64,000 nt of DNA, taken from positions 3,720,001-3,784,000 of the forward strand of contig OY760657.1 in assembly GCA_963663905.2 (NCBI GenBank), in the 5' to 3' direction. The DNA is from Saccharicrinis sp963663905 (lineage in GTDB: Bacteria > Bacteroidota > Bacteroidia > Bacteroidales > Marinilabiliaceae). Both the position numbers and the translations under genes were made by a program. The notes under the pieces were generated by a model. That model was not told the DNA's origin and made no database searches. It saw nothing but the letters and a program-made list of their open reading frames with translations. Each line of letters begins with the position of its first letter. Position 1 is the stretch's first letter. Shown here piece by piece: positions 1-9,387 of the stretch.

Positions 1-865
1 CCATAAAGCTAATATTAGTAAACGCTGTTTCAATTGTAGAAAAAGGTCTTTTTATTGCTACCGATTCAAATAATGAGTCAACATTATTTTTTAAAATATA
101 TAAAGGAATAAATACAAATACCGATACAACAAAAGCTAAAATCCAAAACTTCCTTGTTCTGTATGACCAAACGAAAAGCTGCTTTCTTCCGGCAAGCATC
201 CCAAAACAAAATAAGGCCAGTATATGAAAAAAACGACCATTCTCCCAACTCCAATGAATAACGGCTAATTTACCATTGGTTAAATTTCCAATGGCCGTTT
301 GCCAAAATGAATCACCAAAGATATATTCACTCATTTTACCAAAATACCCCCATGAAACAGGATTTTCCATATGTACCGATGGATTATTTATGCCCTGTAT
401 AAGCTTAATCCATTCTACTGGAAGGAATAATAGAAACAAGGCAATAATGAGCACCCAACTATCCTTTAGTTTAGCCATCGGTATCAATAGAAAACCAACA
501 GCTGCATATAAGGTTAATATATCACCCTGATAGAAGGCTGAATTAATGAGTCCAAAAACTAACAATAAAACCAGACGCCATGCAAAACGCAGCCTAAAAT
601 CTTTTCCTTTTTTCTCCTGATTATCTGTTTGAATAAAAAATGTGAGGCCAAATAACAAAGCGAAAATGGCATACGACTTACCACCAAATAAAAAAAAGAG
701 GGTATCCCATATATACTTATCAAGGACCACCATCCAATCTGGTAATCCTTGAGGTAAATGATAAACATCGAAATGTTCAATATTGTGCAAGAGCATTATA
801 GATACAATTGCAAATCCACGCAAAGCATCTACAACAAATAGTCTGGAGGTAGTTTTATTATTCAC
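1..865 (-). CDS. DUF418 family membrane protein, 3' end cut by window edge
   Basis: The minus-strand frame is open from 865 to the window edge (about 288 codons seen), so the C-terminus is missing. I start it at the GTG at 865-863: it overlaps the TAG stop of the upstream gene by one base, which suggests translational coupling, and no better ATG lies nearby. The N-terminus reads RLFVVDALRGFAIVSIMLLH, the ALRGFA signature of the DUF418/acyltransferase-like membrane family, followed by an early segment rich in FFLFGGKSYAIFALLFGLTF and several hydrophobic helices. Proteins of this family are multi-pass inner-membrane proteins of unsettled function, related to heparan-alpha-glucosaminide N-acetyltransferase-like proteins. 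Family call is from motif and membrane pattern; function is not known. Confidence 0.8.
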   Translation of the reverse strand, partial: MNNKTTSRLFVVDALRGFAIVSIMLLHNIEHFDVYHLPQGLPDWMVVLDKYIWDTLFFLFGGKSYAIFALLFGLTFFIQTDNQEKKGKDFRLRFAWRLVLLLVFGLINSAFYQGDILTLYAAVGFLLIPMAKLKDSWVLIIALFLLFLPVEWIKLIQGINNPSVHMENPVSWGYFGKMSEYIFGDSFWQTAIGNLTNGKLAVIHWSWENGRFFHILALFCFGMLAGRKQLFVWSYRTRKFWILAFVVSVFVFIPLYILKNNVDSLFESVAIKRPFSTIETAFTNISFM

Positions 866-1215
866 TATTCTTTTTCTGCTTTTTCAAATACAAAGACTCC
901 ACAAACACCTTGTTCATCTTCACTGGAGCCTACAATTTGTCCATTTTGATTAATAAAGCCCTCTCTTTTTTCCGGGAAATATTCAAATGGTTCAACAGAT
1001 AAAACTTCGTGATCCACCATTTCAAGAAAAACCTTATTGCCATCTACTTTTCCTTCTAGCTGACATTTTACCTGAAATGGTGTATCTCCATCAATATATT
1101 CAGTAAAATCTAAGATACCAAACACACGCTCACCTGCCTGTGCTAAAATAGCTACTCCTTCATCCTTGCCTCCTTCAAACTCTTCCTTAAAATTCCATCT
1201 TCCAGTTAAGTCCAT
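865..1215 (-). CDS. small conserved hypothetical beta-rich protein
   Basis: 116 residues, no signal peptide, no membrane segment. The sequence opens with MDLTGRWNFKEEF and alternates short beta-type strands with Gly/Asp/Asn turns (for example GERVFGILDF, KVDGNKVFLEM, NQNGQIVGSS), the look of a small lipocalin-like or immunoglobulin-like beta-barrel. I recognise no catalytic residues. Its stop overlaps the GTG start of the DUF418 gene, so the two are probably co-transcribed and translationally coupled. Function unknown. Confidence 0.7.
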   Translation of the reverse strand: MDLTGRWNFKEEFEGGKDEGVAILAQAGERVFGILDFTEYIDGDTPFQVKCQLEGKVDGNKVFLEMVDHEVLSVEPFEYFPEKREGFINQNGQIVGSSEDEQGVCGVFVFEKAEKE

Positions 1216-1330
1216 ATTAGTTCTGTTTTAATATGTACAATATAATAAATTCAGAAAACATGACAGCAATATAATATCATTATTATATCTGGTAACCAGA
1301 AAAGTAACTCAAACCTAAAAGTGAAAGCTA

Positions 1331-3232
1331 TTAAAATAAATCATACTGCTCTGTTTCCACCTTACCAGAAATTTTAACATCAAATTCAGGGATCTTAATC
1401 CCTTTAGGTTTTGAAACATTTCTCGATTGGTTATCAGTCTTATCATGATGATCATTTACAACCTTTTTATCCAATCTTTCTTCAACTTTAAAATAGTCTA
1501 TAAGTTCTCTTAATTGAATAGCTTGTGAACTTAATTCCTCAGCACTACTTGCCATTTCTTCACTTCCGGATGCACTTTCTTGTGTAGATTGATTTAGCTG
1601 TTGAACTGCATTATTAATCTGACCAGCACCTGTTCTTTGCTCTTTTGATGAAGCTGAAATCTCTTTCATAAACATATTGGCTTTATTCACACTAGGTAAA
1701 ACAGCCTCAAGTTTTCTATTTGATGTTACTGACAGATCATTGCTTTCTTTTGCCAGTTTAACAATTTCATCAGCAGCTTCTTTACTTCTTTCTGCTAATT
1801 TCCTTACTTCAGCAGCCACAACAGCAAATCCTTTACCGTGCTCACCTGCTCTGGCAGACTCAACAGCCGCATTTAAAGCCAGGATATTTGTTTGACGAGC
1901 AATTTCACTAACAATATTAATTTTCTCTGTGATCTTTTTATTAGCTTCCATTGCCCTTCTTGAATCAAGACTTACATCCTGAATATCTACCATTGCCGTA
2001 TCAGAAAGCTGTTCTCCCTTTTCTGCATTATCATTACTTTGCTCAATATTGGCAACCATTTGCTCTATAGCAGTAGATACTTCTTCTAAAGCTGCAGCTT
2101 GTTCATTTGTACTTGATGAAATTGTTTGTGAATTAGAGTTTAGCTGTTCACTTGCAATGGTTAACTGTTGCGAACCACTCATTATCTCGCTAACAACCTC
2201 TTTAAGCTTATCACACATATTTTTCATCGCAATTGACAAACGTGCCACCTCATCTTTACCTACTACATCAATATTATGAAAAAGATCTCCTACCGACATT
2301 CTTTCTGCAAGAAGAACTCCAGCCTCCAATGGATTTGTAATACTTCTTGAAATGCGATTACTAACAAACAACGAAAGTAATAGAGCAACAATAACAACAG
2401 TTATAATTTCAGTATCAGCTTTCTGTGTCACCTCTTCTTCTACTTTCATTATTTCTGAAACCAATTGATCTCCCATATCAGCAACTATAGATCCTTCTTT
2501 TTGCATTACAGCAACCTCAGCTCCCTGCTTTTGAACAGACTCAGTATATTTATTAAATGCATTTTCATATTCCAGATACTGATTCTTTAGGCTTACAATC
2601 AATTTATTAGTATTCCCATATGAATTCAATAGAGAGTAACAATCATTAAGCATAACCTTTACTTTACTAACTCCATCGCTATTTATTGAACCATCAGAAT
2701 TCATTGGATTGGCAATAAATTCCCAAGCTGAAATTCTTAATAAGTTATGAGGTCCTAATAATTTCTGAATTACATTATGAATACGGCTTTTATCATTAGT
2801 CGTAATCATATTACTCAGATTCCCGCCTATTTTATACCAATTAGTAAAAGTTTCCTTCTTACTTTTTTCTAATTCTACATAATTGGTAAATGATTCTTTA
2901 TAAGACTGGATGTGGCCTGTAAACTCATTTCTATTTTCTATTCTGTTTCCAGAACCTTTTACAGCTAAATCTACATTAACCAATGCATTATCAAGATTAT
3001 AAATGGCTTTATTTACCACATTAAAATCAGAAAATCTTAAAAAATACATCACATTAAGCCTCGCTCCCAATAAATTACTCTGAACGTTCCTAACATCATT
3101 TGATACACTTGTTATATTGGCTGTATCTCTTAAAGCATACCAACCAATAGCCCCTACAATAAATAAACACAATACCAGGATATTAAATCCAAGCATTAAC
3201 CTTAAACGAATTGAAATGTTACGCAAGTTCAT
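1331..3232 (-). CDS. methyl-accepting chemotaxis protein (chemoreceptor), copy 1
   Basis: Inner-membrane chemoreceptor, 633 residues. I set the start at 3232 (MNLRNISIRLRLMLGF) rather than an in-frame ATG 34 codons upstream, because this start is shared exactly with the neighbouring paralog, gives the same length and follows an AAGGGA-like ribosome site. Layout: TM1 about 12-33, an all-helical periplasmic domain about 34-273 (too long for a simple four-helix bundle; a helical bimodular HBM-type domain is plausible), TM2 about 274-295, HAMP about 296-350, then the cytoplasmic signalling coiled coil with the hairpin tip around EIARQTNILALNAAVESARAGE and the typical ASSAEELSSQA stretch. It ends in EQYDLF with no NWETF-type tether. 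No CheA/CheW genes nearby. Ligand unknown. Confidence 0.93.
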   Translation of the reverse strand: MNLRNISIRLRLMLGFNILVLCLFIVGAIGWYALRDTANITSVSNDVRNVQSNLLGARLNVMYFLRFSDFNVVNKAIYNLDNALVNVDLAVKGSGNRIENRNEFTGHIQSYKESFTNYVELEKSKKETFTNWYKIGGNLSNMITTNDKSRIHNVIQKLLGPHNLLRISAWEFIANPMNSDGSINSDGVSKVKVMLNDCYSLLNSYGNTNKLIVSLKNQYLEYENAFNKYTESVQKQGAEVAVMQKEGSIVADMGDQLVSEIMKVEEEVTQKADTEIITVVIVALLLSLFVSNRISRSITNPLEAGVLLAERMSVGDLFHNIDVVGKDEVARLSIAMKNMCDKLKEVVSEIMSGSQQLTIASEQLNSNSQTISSSTNEQAAALEEVSTAIEQMVANIEQSNDNAEKGEQLSDTAMVDIQDVSLDSRRAMEANKKITEKINIVSEIARQTNILALNAAVESARAGEHGKGFAVVAAEVRKLAERSKEAADEIVKLAKESNDLSVTSNRKLEAVLPSVNKANMFMKEISASSKEQRTGAGQINNAVQQLNQSTQESASGSEEMASSAEELSSQAIQLRELIDYFKVEERLDKKVVNDHHDKTDNQSRNVSKPKGIKIPEFDVKISGKVETEQYDLF

Positions 3233-3660
3233 AGTCCCTTCAAAAATTTTAGATAGTTTGTAAATGTCTAAACTTGAAGTAAAATTCATTCTCCCCACGA
3301 CCAAAAATCTTATATTCAAGCGAATACAAAACATAAATTTCGATCAACAAATCTTCCTCCTTTTTGTTCAATTTTTCAGTGATAAAGATAATTGAAGAAA
3401 TTTTTCAGCAAAATATTTTATAATATATTTTGTCCTAATTATTGGCTTTTTTATCAAATTCGACTAAAATAAAAACCTACATATCATGCTCTGATAATAG
3501 GAATTATAAATTAAAATTTGAACATAATTAGAGCAACTATAGACTCCTGCTCTTTTAATTAATTATTCTATAAAAAGAGTTATTTATTTGAAATTAGATT
3601 TTAAAATATATACAACTTCAAAATATTGTGATTGAGAACGTGGACATCTGTCTATTTAAT
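3233..3660. other. AT-rich intergenic region upstream of chemoreceptor 1
   Basis: About 430 bases between the start of chemoreceptor 1 and the terminator of chemoreceptor 2. It should hold the promoter of the 1331-3232 gene, but I find no convincing TTTG-N19-TAnnTTTG match reading leftwards. An in-frame ATG at 3334 would extend the receptor by 34 residues absent from the paralog; I treat that stretch as untranslated leader. Nothing else recognised. Confidence 0.4.
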
Positions 3661-3663
3661 AAA

Positions 3664-3710
3664 AAACAGATCAACACTATCATTCACCTTATGATAGTAT
3701 AGATCTGTTT
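3664..3710 (-). terminator. rho-independent terminator of chemoreceptor 2
   Basis: Inverted repeat with 20-base arms (3664-3683 and 3691-3710, 18 of 20 pairs, 7-base loop) lying 48 bases downstream of the 3758-5659 stop. Read on the minus strand the stem is followed by a run of T (TTTTTTATT). Confidence 0.8.
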
Positions 3711-3757
3711 ATTGGACAAAAATCCTAATACTTAAACCGAATTAATTTTATTTTAGC

Positions 3758-5659
3758 TTAAAAAACATCATACTTTTCTGCTTCGACTTTATTTGCAATG
3801 GTAACATTAAACTCAGGAACTTTAATCTCTGATAATTTGTCAGCCTTTACAAATTGCTTCTCTGTTTTAGTTGAAGTTATCTTATGCTTTGTGTTATTCT
3901 TTTTCTCTTCAATTTTAAAGTAATCTATTAAGTCTCGTAACAAAATTGCCTGGCTACTTAATTCCTCTGCACTACCAGCCATCTCCTCACTACCTGAGGC
4001 ACTTTCCTGTGTTGCCTGATTTAGCTGTTGAATTGCATTATTAATTTGACCGGCCCCTGTTCGTTGCTCCTTTGATGCAGCTGCAATTTCTTTCATAAAC
4101 ACATTAGCTTTATTAACATTGGGCAATACTGCTTCCATTTTTTTATTTGATGCAACAGATAATCGATTACTCTCTTGTGCTAATTTCACTATTTCATCCG
4201 CAGCTTCCTTACTTCTTTCAGCCAATTTTCGTACTTCTGCTGCAACTACAGCAAAACCTTTGCCTTGCTCTCCAGCTCTTGCTGATTCTACTGCAGCATT
4301 TAATGCCAGAATGTTTGTTTGTCTTGCTATTTCACTAACTACATTAATTTTCTCAGCAATTATCTTATTAGCCTGCATTGCTTTTCTTGATTCATTGCTT
4401 ACTTCCTGAATATCATTCATTGCTACATCTGAAAGCTGCTCACCTTTTTCTGCATTATCATTACTCATTTCTATATTTGCCACCATTTCCTCAATGGCTG
4501 TTGAAACTTCTTCCAATGATGCAGCCTGTTCATTAGTACTGGATGATATTGTTTGTGAATTAGTATTCATTTGCTCACTAGCCACTGTCAATTGTTGAGA
4601 ACCACTCATGATCTCACTTACCACTTCCTTTAACTTGTCACTCATTTTTATCATTGCGTTTGACAAACGAGCTACTTCATCTTTCCCTCTTACATCCATT
4701 TTATGAAACAAATCCCCCACCGACATCTTTTCAGCAAATTGCACTCCTGCTTCCAAAGGTTTTGTAATACTTCTGGATATTAGTGCACTTACAATTAAAG
4801 ACAACAATAATGCAACAATAACAACTGATATAATCAATGTGTCAGATTTTTGAGTCACTTCCTTTTCTGCAATAAGTATATCTTCAACTAAACGATCTCC
4901 CTTATTAGCAACAAATACACTTTCCTCCTGCATTACAGCTACTTCAGCACCTTGTTTTTGCACAGATTCAGCATACTTATTAAAAGCCGTTTCATATTCT
5001 GTATATTGCTCCATTAAGTTCATGACATCAATATTTCTGTTTTTAGAGTTAGCTAATAAGGAATAACAATCATTAAGCATGCCCTTAACTTTTGCTACAC
5101 TTTCACTATTAATTGTACCATCTGAATTCATTGGATTTGCTATAAACTCCCATGCAGAAATCCTTAACAAGTTATGAGGCTCAACTAATTTTTGAATTAC
5201 TCTATTGGCACTACTATTAACTTTGGAGGAAACCATTTTACTTAATGTACCTCCTACACTATACCAATTAGTGAATGTTTCTTTTTTAGTTTTTTCTAAA
5301 TCAACATAATTAGAAAATGATTTTTTATATGATTGGATATGATTAATAAAATCATTTCCAGATTCAATGCGATTTCCAGATCCTTGTACTGCCAAATCAA
5401 CACTAGTCAATGCGCTTTCAAGATTTCCCATTGCCTTATCAACAACCTGAAAATCGGAAAATCTGAGAAAATACATTACATTAAGTCTAGCTCCCAACAG
5501 ATTACTTTGAACGTCCCTAACATTATTTGAAACCTTAGTGATACTGGAGGTCTCTCTTAAACTATACCAACCAATAGCTCCCACAATAAATAAACACAAT
5601 ACCAGGATATTAAATCCCAGCATTAATCTTAAACGAATTGAAATGTTCCGCAAGTTCAT
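3758..5659 (-). CDS. methyl-accepting chemotaxis protein (chemoreceptor), copy 2
   Basis: Paralog of the receptor at 1331-3232, same length (633 residues) and same architecture: TM1 about 12-33, helical periplasmic sensor about 34-273, TM2 about 274-295, HAMP about 296-350, signalling domain with hairpin tip about 442-470. The first 32 residues are nearly identical to copy 1, also at DNA level, as is the signalling domain, while parts of the sensor differ (for example VSSKVNSSANRV versus ITTNDKSRIHNV), which suggests different or modulated ligand recognition after a tandem duplication. It ends EKYDVF, matching EQYDLF in copy 1. Has its own terminator, so the two receptors are probably separate transcripts. 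Confidence 0.93.
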   Translation of the reverse strand: MNLRNISIRLRLMLGFNILVLCLFIVGAIGWYSLRETSSITKVSNNVRDVQSNLLGARLNVMYFLRFSDFQVVDKAMGNLESALTSVDLAVQGSGNRIESGNDFINHIQSYKKSFSNYVDLEKTKKETFTNWYSVGGTLSKMVSSKVNSSANRVIQKLVEPHNLLRISAWEFIANPMNSDGTINSESVAKVKGMLNDCYSLLANSKNRNIDVMNLMEQYTEYETAFNKYAESVQKQGAEVAVMQEESVFVANKGDRLVEDILIAEKEVTQKSDTLIISVVIVALLLSLIVSALISRSITKPLEAGVQFAEKMSVGDLFHKMDVRGKDEVARLSNAMIKMSDKLKEVVSEIMSGSQQLTVASEQMNTNSQTISSSTNEQAASLEEVSTAIEEMVANIEMSNDNAEKGEQLSDVAMNDIQEVSNESRKAMQANKIIAEKINVVSEIARQTNILALNAAVESARAGEQGKGFAVVAAEVRKLAERSKEAADEIVKLAQESNRLSVASNKKMEAVLPNVNKANVFMKEIAAASKEQRTGAGQINNAIQQLNQATQESASGSEEMAGSAEELSSQAILLRDLIDYFKIEEKKNNTKHKITSTKTEKQFVKADKLSEIKVPEFNVTIANKVEAEKYDVF

Positions 5660-5904
5660 AGCCCAACAGTAATTTTAGATAATTAGTAAATGTGTGTAAT
5701 TTTAGTAATACAAAAATGAAACTAATTAAGATGGGTATAAATAGGAAGAATATGTAATTTAAGAGTGTGAAATACCTATTTAAACTAGGGGTTTACCCTT
5801 AGTATAAACAGGTGTGATTTTATAGTTTTCCGAGATTAAATAAAGGACTTCAAAAAAACTACATACAATTCATTATCAAACAACAACAGAACACAATAAA
5901 AAGT

Positions 5905-5912
5905 ATTTACAG
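5905..5912. repeat. 8-bp target-site duplication, left side of IS copy 1
   Basis: ATTTACAG directly left of the IS end; the matching copy is at 7249-7256. Confidence 0.95.
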
Positions 5913-5947
5913 GACACTATCCCATTAAGTGTGTAAGTTAAAATATC

Positions 5948-5976
5948 AGGGTTCAGCTAATTTAGAGTTGAACCCT
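5948..5976 (-). terminator. hairpin at the transposase 3' end, IS copy 1
   Basis: Stem AGGGTTCA (5948-5955) with TGAACCCT (5969-5976) spans the transposase stop codon. On the minus strand it is followed by GATATTTTAAC, a weak T-rich tail. Probably the transposase terminator. Confidence 0.5.
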
Positions 5977-7158
5977 TTCTTCAAATATAGTAATAAATTG
6001 ATTAAGAATGAGTCCCCAGTTACTCACTGGTTGAGTCCACTTTTTCGTCACTTCCCTAATGGCTAAAAACACGGATTTTAACACTGCTTGATCAGTAGGA
6101 TAAGATAGCTTGTTTTTAGTAAATTTTCTGATTTTACCATTAAGGTTTTCGACAAGATTCGTTGTGTAAATAATATTACGAATTTCTATGGGGAAGTCAT
6201 AAAATACGGTGAGTTCATCCCAGTTTGTCTTCCAACTTTTTACTGCATAAGAATACTTTCCGTTCCATTTGTCAGCAAAGTCATTTAAAGCAGCTTCTGC
6301 AGCCTGTTTTGTTGGTGCTGTATATATTTGTTTCATGTCCTTAGCAAAGGCTTTTTTGTCCTTCCAAACAACATATTTAGCTGCATTACGAATTTGATGT
6401 ACTACACAAATCTGAGTACTTGAACAAGGAAATACATTCTTTATGGTGTCTGTAAATCCATTCAGATTATCAGTGACAGTAATTAGGATATCTTCAACAC
6501 CTCGAGCTCTAATGTCAGTCAATACACCCAACCAAAAAGAAGCAGCTTCATTCTTACCCAGCCATAATCCGAGTATCTCTTTCTTTCCGTTCTTGCGAAG
6601 CCCAACAGCAATGTATATAGTTTTATTGATAACCTTTGAGTTATCTCGGACTTTAAAAACAATTCCATCCATCCATACAATCAGATACAACGAATCTAAG
6701 GGGCGGTTCTGCCAAGCAATTATATCATCTGTTATCTTATCTGTTATCCTGGATATCGTTGAAGTAGAAACTCGGATATCGTATAATTCTTTGATTTGTT
6801 CCTCAATATCAGAGTTACTCATACCTTTGGCATAAAGGGATATAATAATGTTCTCAATCCCATCGACCATGTTCTTTCTCTTTGGAAGCAAAATGGGGTT
6901 GAAGCTAGCTTCCCTGTCTCTGGGAACCTTTATTTCACTTTCTCCAAAAATAGTTTTAATACTTTTGGTAGTATGACCGTTCCGGTAATTCGGATTACTA
7001 GACTTTTGATGCTTTTCATAATCAAGATGAGCATCAAGTTCTCCTTCAAGTATTTGTTCTATACCTCGCTTTTGAAGTTCACTCAAAAAGTTGTTTAAGT
7101 CTTCTCCTGTTTTAAATTGTTTCAGGAAATCATCTGTTAATAGGTCTTCTTTTTTCAT
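5962..7158 (-). CDS. IS256-family transposase, copy 1
   Basis: 398-residue DDE transposase, full length for the family. The catalytic triad can be placed at D164 (VWMDGIVFK), D230 (TVTDNLNGF) and E337; the last lies in YTTNLVENLNGKIRK, the IS256/mutator-type signature. N-terminal about 130 residues form the DNA-binding part (helix-turn-helix-like around SNSDIEEQIKELYDIRVSTSTISRI). No frameshift or stop, so the enzyme should be active. It moves the element by a copy-and-paste or cut-and-paste route via a circular intermediate (family knowledge). Protein identical to the copy at 33244-34440. Same orientation as the kinase gene on its right. Confidence 0.97.
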   Translation of the reverse strand: MKKEDLLTDDFLKQFKTGEDLNNFLSELQKRGIEQILEGELDAHLDYEKHQKSSNPNYRNGHTTKSIKTIFGESEIKVPRDREASFNPILLPKRKNMVDGIENIIISLYAKGMSNSDIEEQIKELYDIRVSTSTISRITDKITDDIIAWQNRPLDSLYLIVWMDGIVFKVRDNSKVINKTIYIAVGLRKNGKKEILGLWLGKNEAASFWLGVLTDIRARGVEDILITVTDNLNGFTDTIKNVFPCSSTQICVVHQIRNAAKYVVWKDKKAFAKDMKQIYTAPTKQAAEAALNDFADKWNGKYSYAVKSWKTNWDELTVFYDFPIEIRNIIYTTNLVENLNGKIRKFTKNKLSYPTDQAVLKSVFLAIREVTKKWTQPVSNWGLILNQFITIFEERVQL

Positions 7159-7187
7159 AACTGTGTGTTAGTCTATTAAATAAACAA

Positions 7188-7220
7188 AAAAATATCGAAG
7201 CTTTCTACCCCGATATTTTT
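7188..7220 (-). terminator. IS-internal hairpin upstream of the transposase, copy 1
   Basis: Perfect 10-bp stem AAAAATATCG (7188-7197) with CGATATTTTT (7211-7220), 13-base loop, then a run of seven T on the minus strand. It sits just inside the right IS end, 30 bases before the transposase start, where it could stop transcription entering from the kinase gene. Confidence 0.65.
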
Positions 7221-7257
7221 ATACTTACACAGTTTTTAGGATGGTACCATTTACAGA

Positions 7258-9201
7258 CTACAAATTAAACGGAAGAGTGAACTTAAAGATACTTCCTGAA
7301 TCACCAGTAGAATCAACCCAAATATCGCCACCCATCTTATTAATATATGCTTTACAAATTGCCAAACCCAAACCAGCTCCACCATAACTTTTATTAGGAT
7401 CTTTCAACTGTGCAAACCTTTCAAATATACTTTCACGTTTATCTTCCGGGATTCCTATTCCTGAATCCTCAACTGAAATAGTAATTATATCATCCTGAAG
7501 TTTATAGGAAATACATATAGATCCTTGTTCTGTAAATTTTAATGCATTACTTATTAGATTATCTAAAACCTGTCTCAATTTTGTTTCATCACAACTAAAA
7601 AATGCATCAGTATTGTTGAGTTGTTTTGAAACTTTAAGTTCCAGCCCTTTATTAACTATATCAGGTTTATAAAAAGCAGCAACATTACTAATCAGTTCGT
7701 TGATATTTACTTTATTATTTACGATTTCAAACTCTCCAATTTCGATTTTAGAAATATCTATAATGTCATTTACAATTCTTAATAATTGCTGTCCACTAGA
7801 TCTTATAATATCACAATAATAAGATAGTTCATCATTATCAACTGCAGAGCTTTTAAGCAAATCTGAAAATCCAACAATCCCATTCATAGGTGTACGAATT
7901 TCATGGGACATATTACACAGAAAGGCCGTTTTTAATTGATCACTTTCCTCTGCCTTTAGTTTAGCTTTGCTTAATTCATCCTCAGTTTGCTTCAATTTTG
8001 TAATATCATGAGCTACAGAATATGAAATTCCTTTCTCATATATGGGCTGCACCATCCAGGAAAACCAAACAGAACTGCCATCTTTGCAAACATATCTGTT
8101 TTCAAATTCGAGTAAATCCGGTTTTTCCTTTATTTTTTCACTAATATAATTTACGCTTCGTTGCAAGTCTTCCGGATGGATCATTTCAAACATGGAATGA
8201 CCTTCCACTTCTTCTGATGAATATCCCAATATTCTATGAAAAGCAGGATTAGTTTTAATGAATACGCCATTAATATCAGCAATGCATATAGGATTTGCTA
8301 CTAATTTAAATATACGTTCATACTCCAATAAATCCTGGTTCTTATTTAGCACCTTCTGTTTAGTTTCTATTAGTTCGGTTATATTATTAGCAACAATATG
8401 TATTCCTAGCAGTTTTTTATCTTCATAAATCACAGGATAATAGTCTGAGTTAAACCATAAATTTCCATTTGAAGTTTCTATTTTATCAATAAAATTAATA
8501 GTAATCTTCTTACTTAAAACCTCTTCTAAATGAGGTAAGATCATATCATAATAATCTTTATACAGACTTCCATTTTTGGTGTTAACATCATCACCATTTT
8601 TAAGGATAAGTGATTCAAAATTCTTATTATATAAAGATAAATCAAGGTTTTTATCGAAATAACTATTTATCGCACCTGAATTCTCATATAGTAGCTTACA
8701 AACATGAGCCTCAACATTTTGTACTGACCTACTTTCAATTGGTGTATGATTAATATTTTTTGAGAGATCTTTCTCGATAAGTTCTTTTGTTTGAAATACA
8801 AGCTTTACTGTTTTATCAGAAAAAGCATTATTATGCTTATCAAACAAACATATATGTCCGAGAAGTTCTTTAGAGGAGTAATATATTGGGACAACTATAA
8901 ATGAACAAAACTTTATACCTCCACATTTTTGTTCATCATCATAAAATTTTAATATGAATGAATCCTCTGACAGGGAATTAACACCTTCAACTATATTATC
9001 AAGAGTAAAACTCTGATCTAAATTGACATCAAAGTCTTTATCGCCAGAATGGTATTGAATAATCTTTGATTTACCTCCATATAACTTACTAATAACACCT
9101 ATACTTGATTGATAAAAATCGACAATCAAACTTAAATAGGATTTCCATTTAGTTAAATATATTTCTTCTATATCTGATATACTTCTTAGCTCCATACCCA
9201 C
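7258..9201 (-). CDS. soluble PAS-domain sensor histidine kinase
   Basis: 647 residues without signal peptide or membrane segment, so a cytoplasmic sensor. N-terminal about 20-150 looks GAF-like, followed by a degenerate PAS about 185-280 and a clear PAS about 290-405 (NPICIADINGVFIKTNPAF, FENRYVCKDGSSVWFSWMV). HisKA with phospho-acceptor H433 in FLCNMSHEIRTPMNG, then HATPase about 540-645 with N box NALKFT, DSGIGIPEDKRESIFERF and GGAGLGLAICKAYINKMGG. No receiver domain and no response regulator gene adjacent, so an orphan kinase. It ends normally, but an IS sits 10 bases past its stop, so its original 3' UTR is displaced. Signal unknown. Confidence 0.93.
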   Translation of the reverse strand: MGMELRSISDIEEIYLTKWKSYLSLIVDFYQSSIGVISKLYGGKSKIIQYHSGDKDFDVNLDQSFTLDNIVEGVNSLSEDSFILKFYDDEQKCGGIKFCSFIVVPIYYSSKELLGHICLFDKHNNAFSDKTVKLVFQTKELIEKDLSKNINHTPIESRSVQNVEAHVCKLLYENSGAINSYFDKNLDLSLYNKNFESLILKNGDDVNTKNGSLYKDYYDMILPHLEEVLSKKITINFIDKIETSNGNLWFNSDYYPVIYEDKKLLGIHIVANNITELIETKQKVLNKNQDLLEYERIFKLVANPICIADINGVFIKTNPAFHRILGYSSEEVEGHSMFEMIHPEDLQRSVNYISEKIKEKPDLLEFENRYVCKDGSSVWFSWMVQPIYEKGISYSVAHDITKLKQTEDELSKAKLKAEESDQLKTAFLCNMSHEIRTPMNGIVGFSDLLKSSAVDNDELSYYCDIIRSSGQQLLRIVNDIIDISKIEIGEFEIVNNKVNINELISNVAAFYKPDIVNKGLELKVSKQLNNTDAFFSCDETKLRQVLDNLISNALKFTEQGSICISYKLQDDIITISVEDSGIGIPEDKRESIFERFAQLKDPNKSYGGAGLGLAICKAYINKMGGDIWVDSTGDSGSIFKFTLPFNL

Positions 9202-9334
9202 ACTATATACTAAAGGTAACTGAATAATTATAAGTAGATAAGACAGCTAATACTACACTTATTAAAATACCCGCCACACTTCCTTCTAACTAACATCTAC
9301 ATATAAAACATGTTAGATAAAAGATAAAATAAAA

Positions 9335-9360
9335 AAACCGATGACACAAGCCATCGGTTT
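9335..9360 (-). terminator. terminator of the V-ATPase operon
   Basis: Stem AAACCGATG (9335-9343) with CATCGGTTT (9352-9360), 8-base loop, followed on the minus strand by TTTTTTTATTTT. It lies 28 bases past the stop of ntpK. Confidence 0.88.
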
Positions 9361-9387
9361 AAATATTTAGTACTTTGTATTTTAAAA

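Larger units (their letters stand above)
5913..7248 (-). mobile_element. IS256-family insertion sequence, copy 1 (complete)
   Basis: 1336 bp element. The ends are imperfect inverted repeats (GACACTATCCCATTAAGTGT at left; GGTACCATCCTAAAAACTGT as the reverse complement of the right end; about 19 of 26 positions match). It is bordered by an 8-bp direct repeat ATTTACAG (5905-5912 and 7249-7256), the target duplication length expected for IS256 elements. It holds one intact transposase gene. A second copy at 33195-34530 looks identical wherever I compared it, indicating recent transposition. The insertion lies only 1 base past the TSD from the stop of the sensor kinase at 7258. Confidence 0.96.

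Noticed and set aside
276..780. Short frames on both strands near the left edge (84 and 73 codons)
   Set aside because: They are shadows of the continuous DUF418 frame that runs from 865 off the window.
3233..3334. 34-residue N-terminal extension of chemoreceptor 1
   Set aside because: Not present in the paralog and it would put a non-conserved segment before TM1.
6443..7098. 130- and 100-codon frames antisense to the transposase (also at 33725-34380)
   Set aside because: They repeat in both IS copies only because the DNA is identical; no family resemblance, antisense to a conserved gene.
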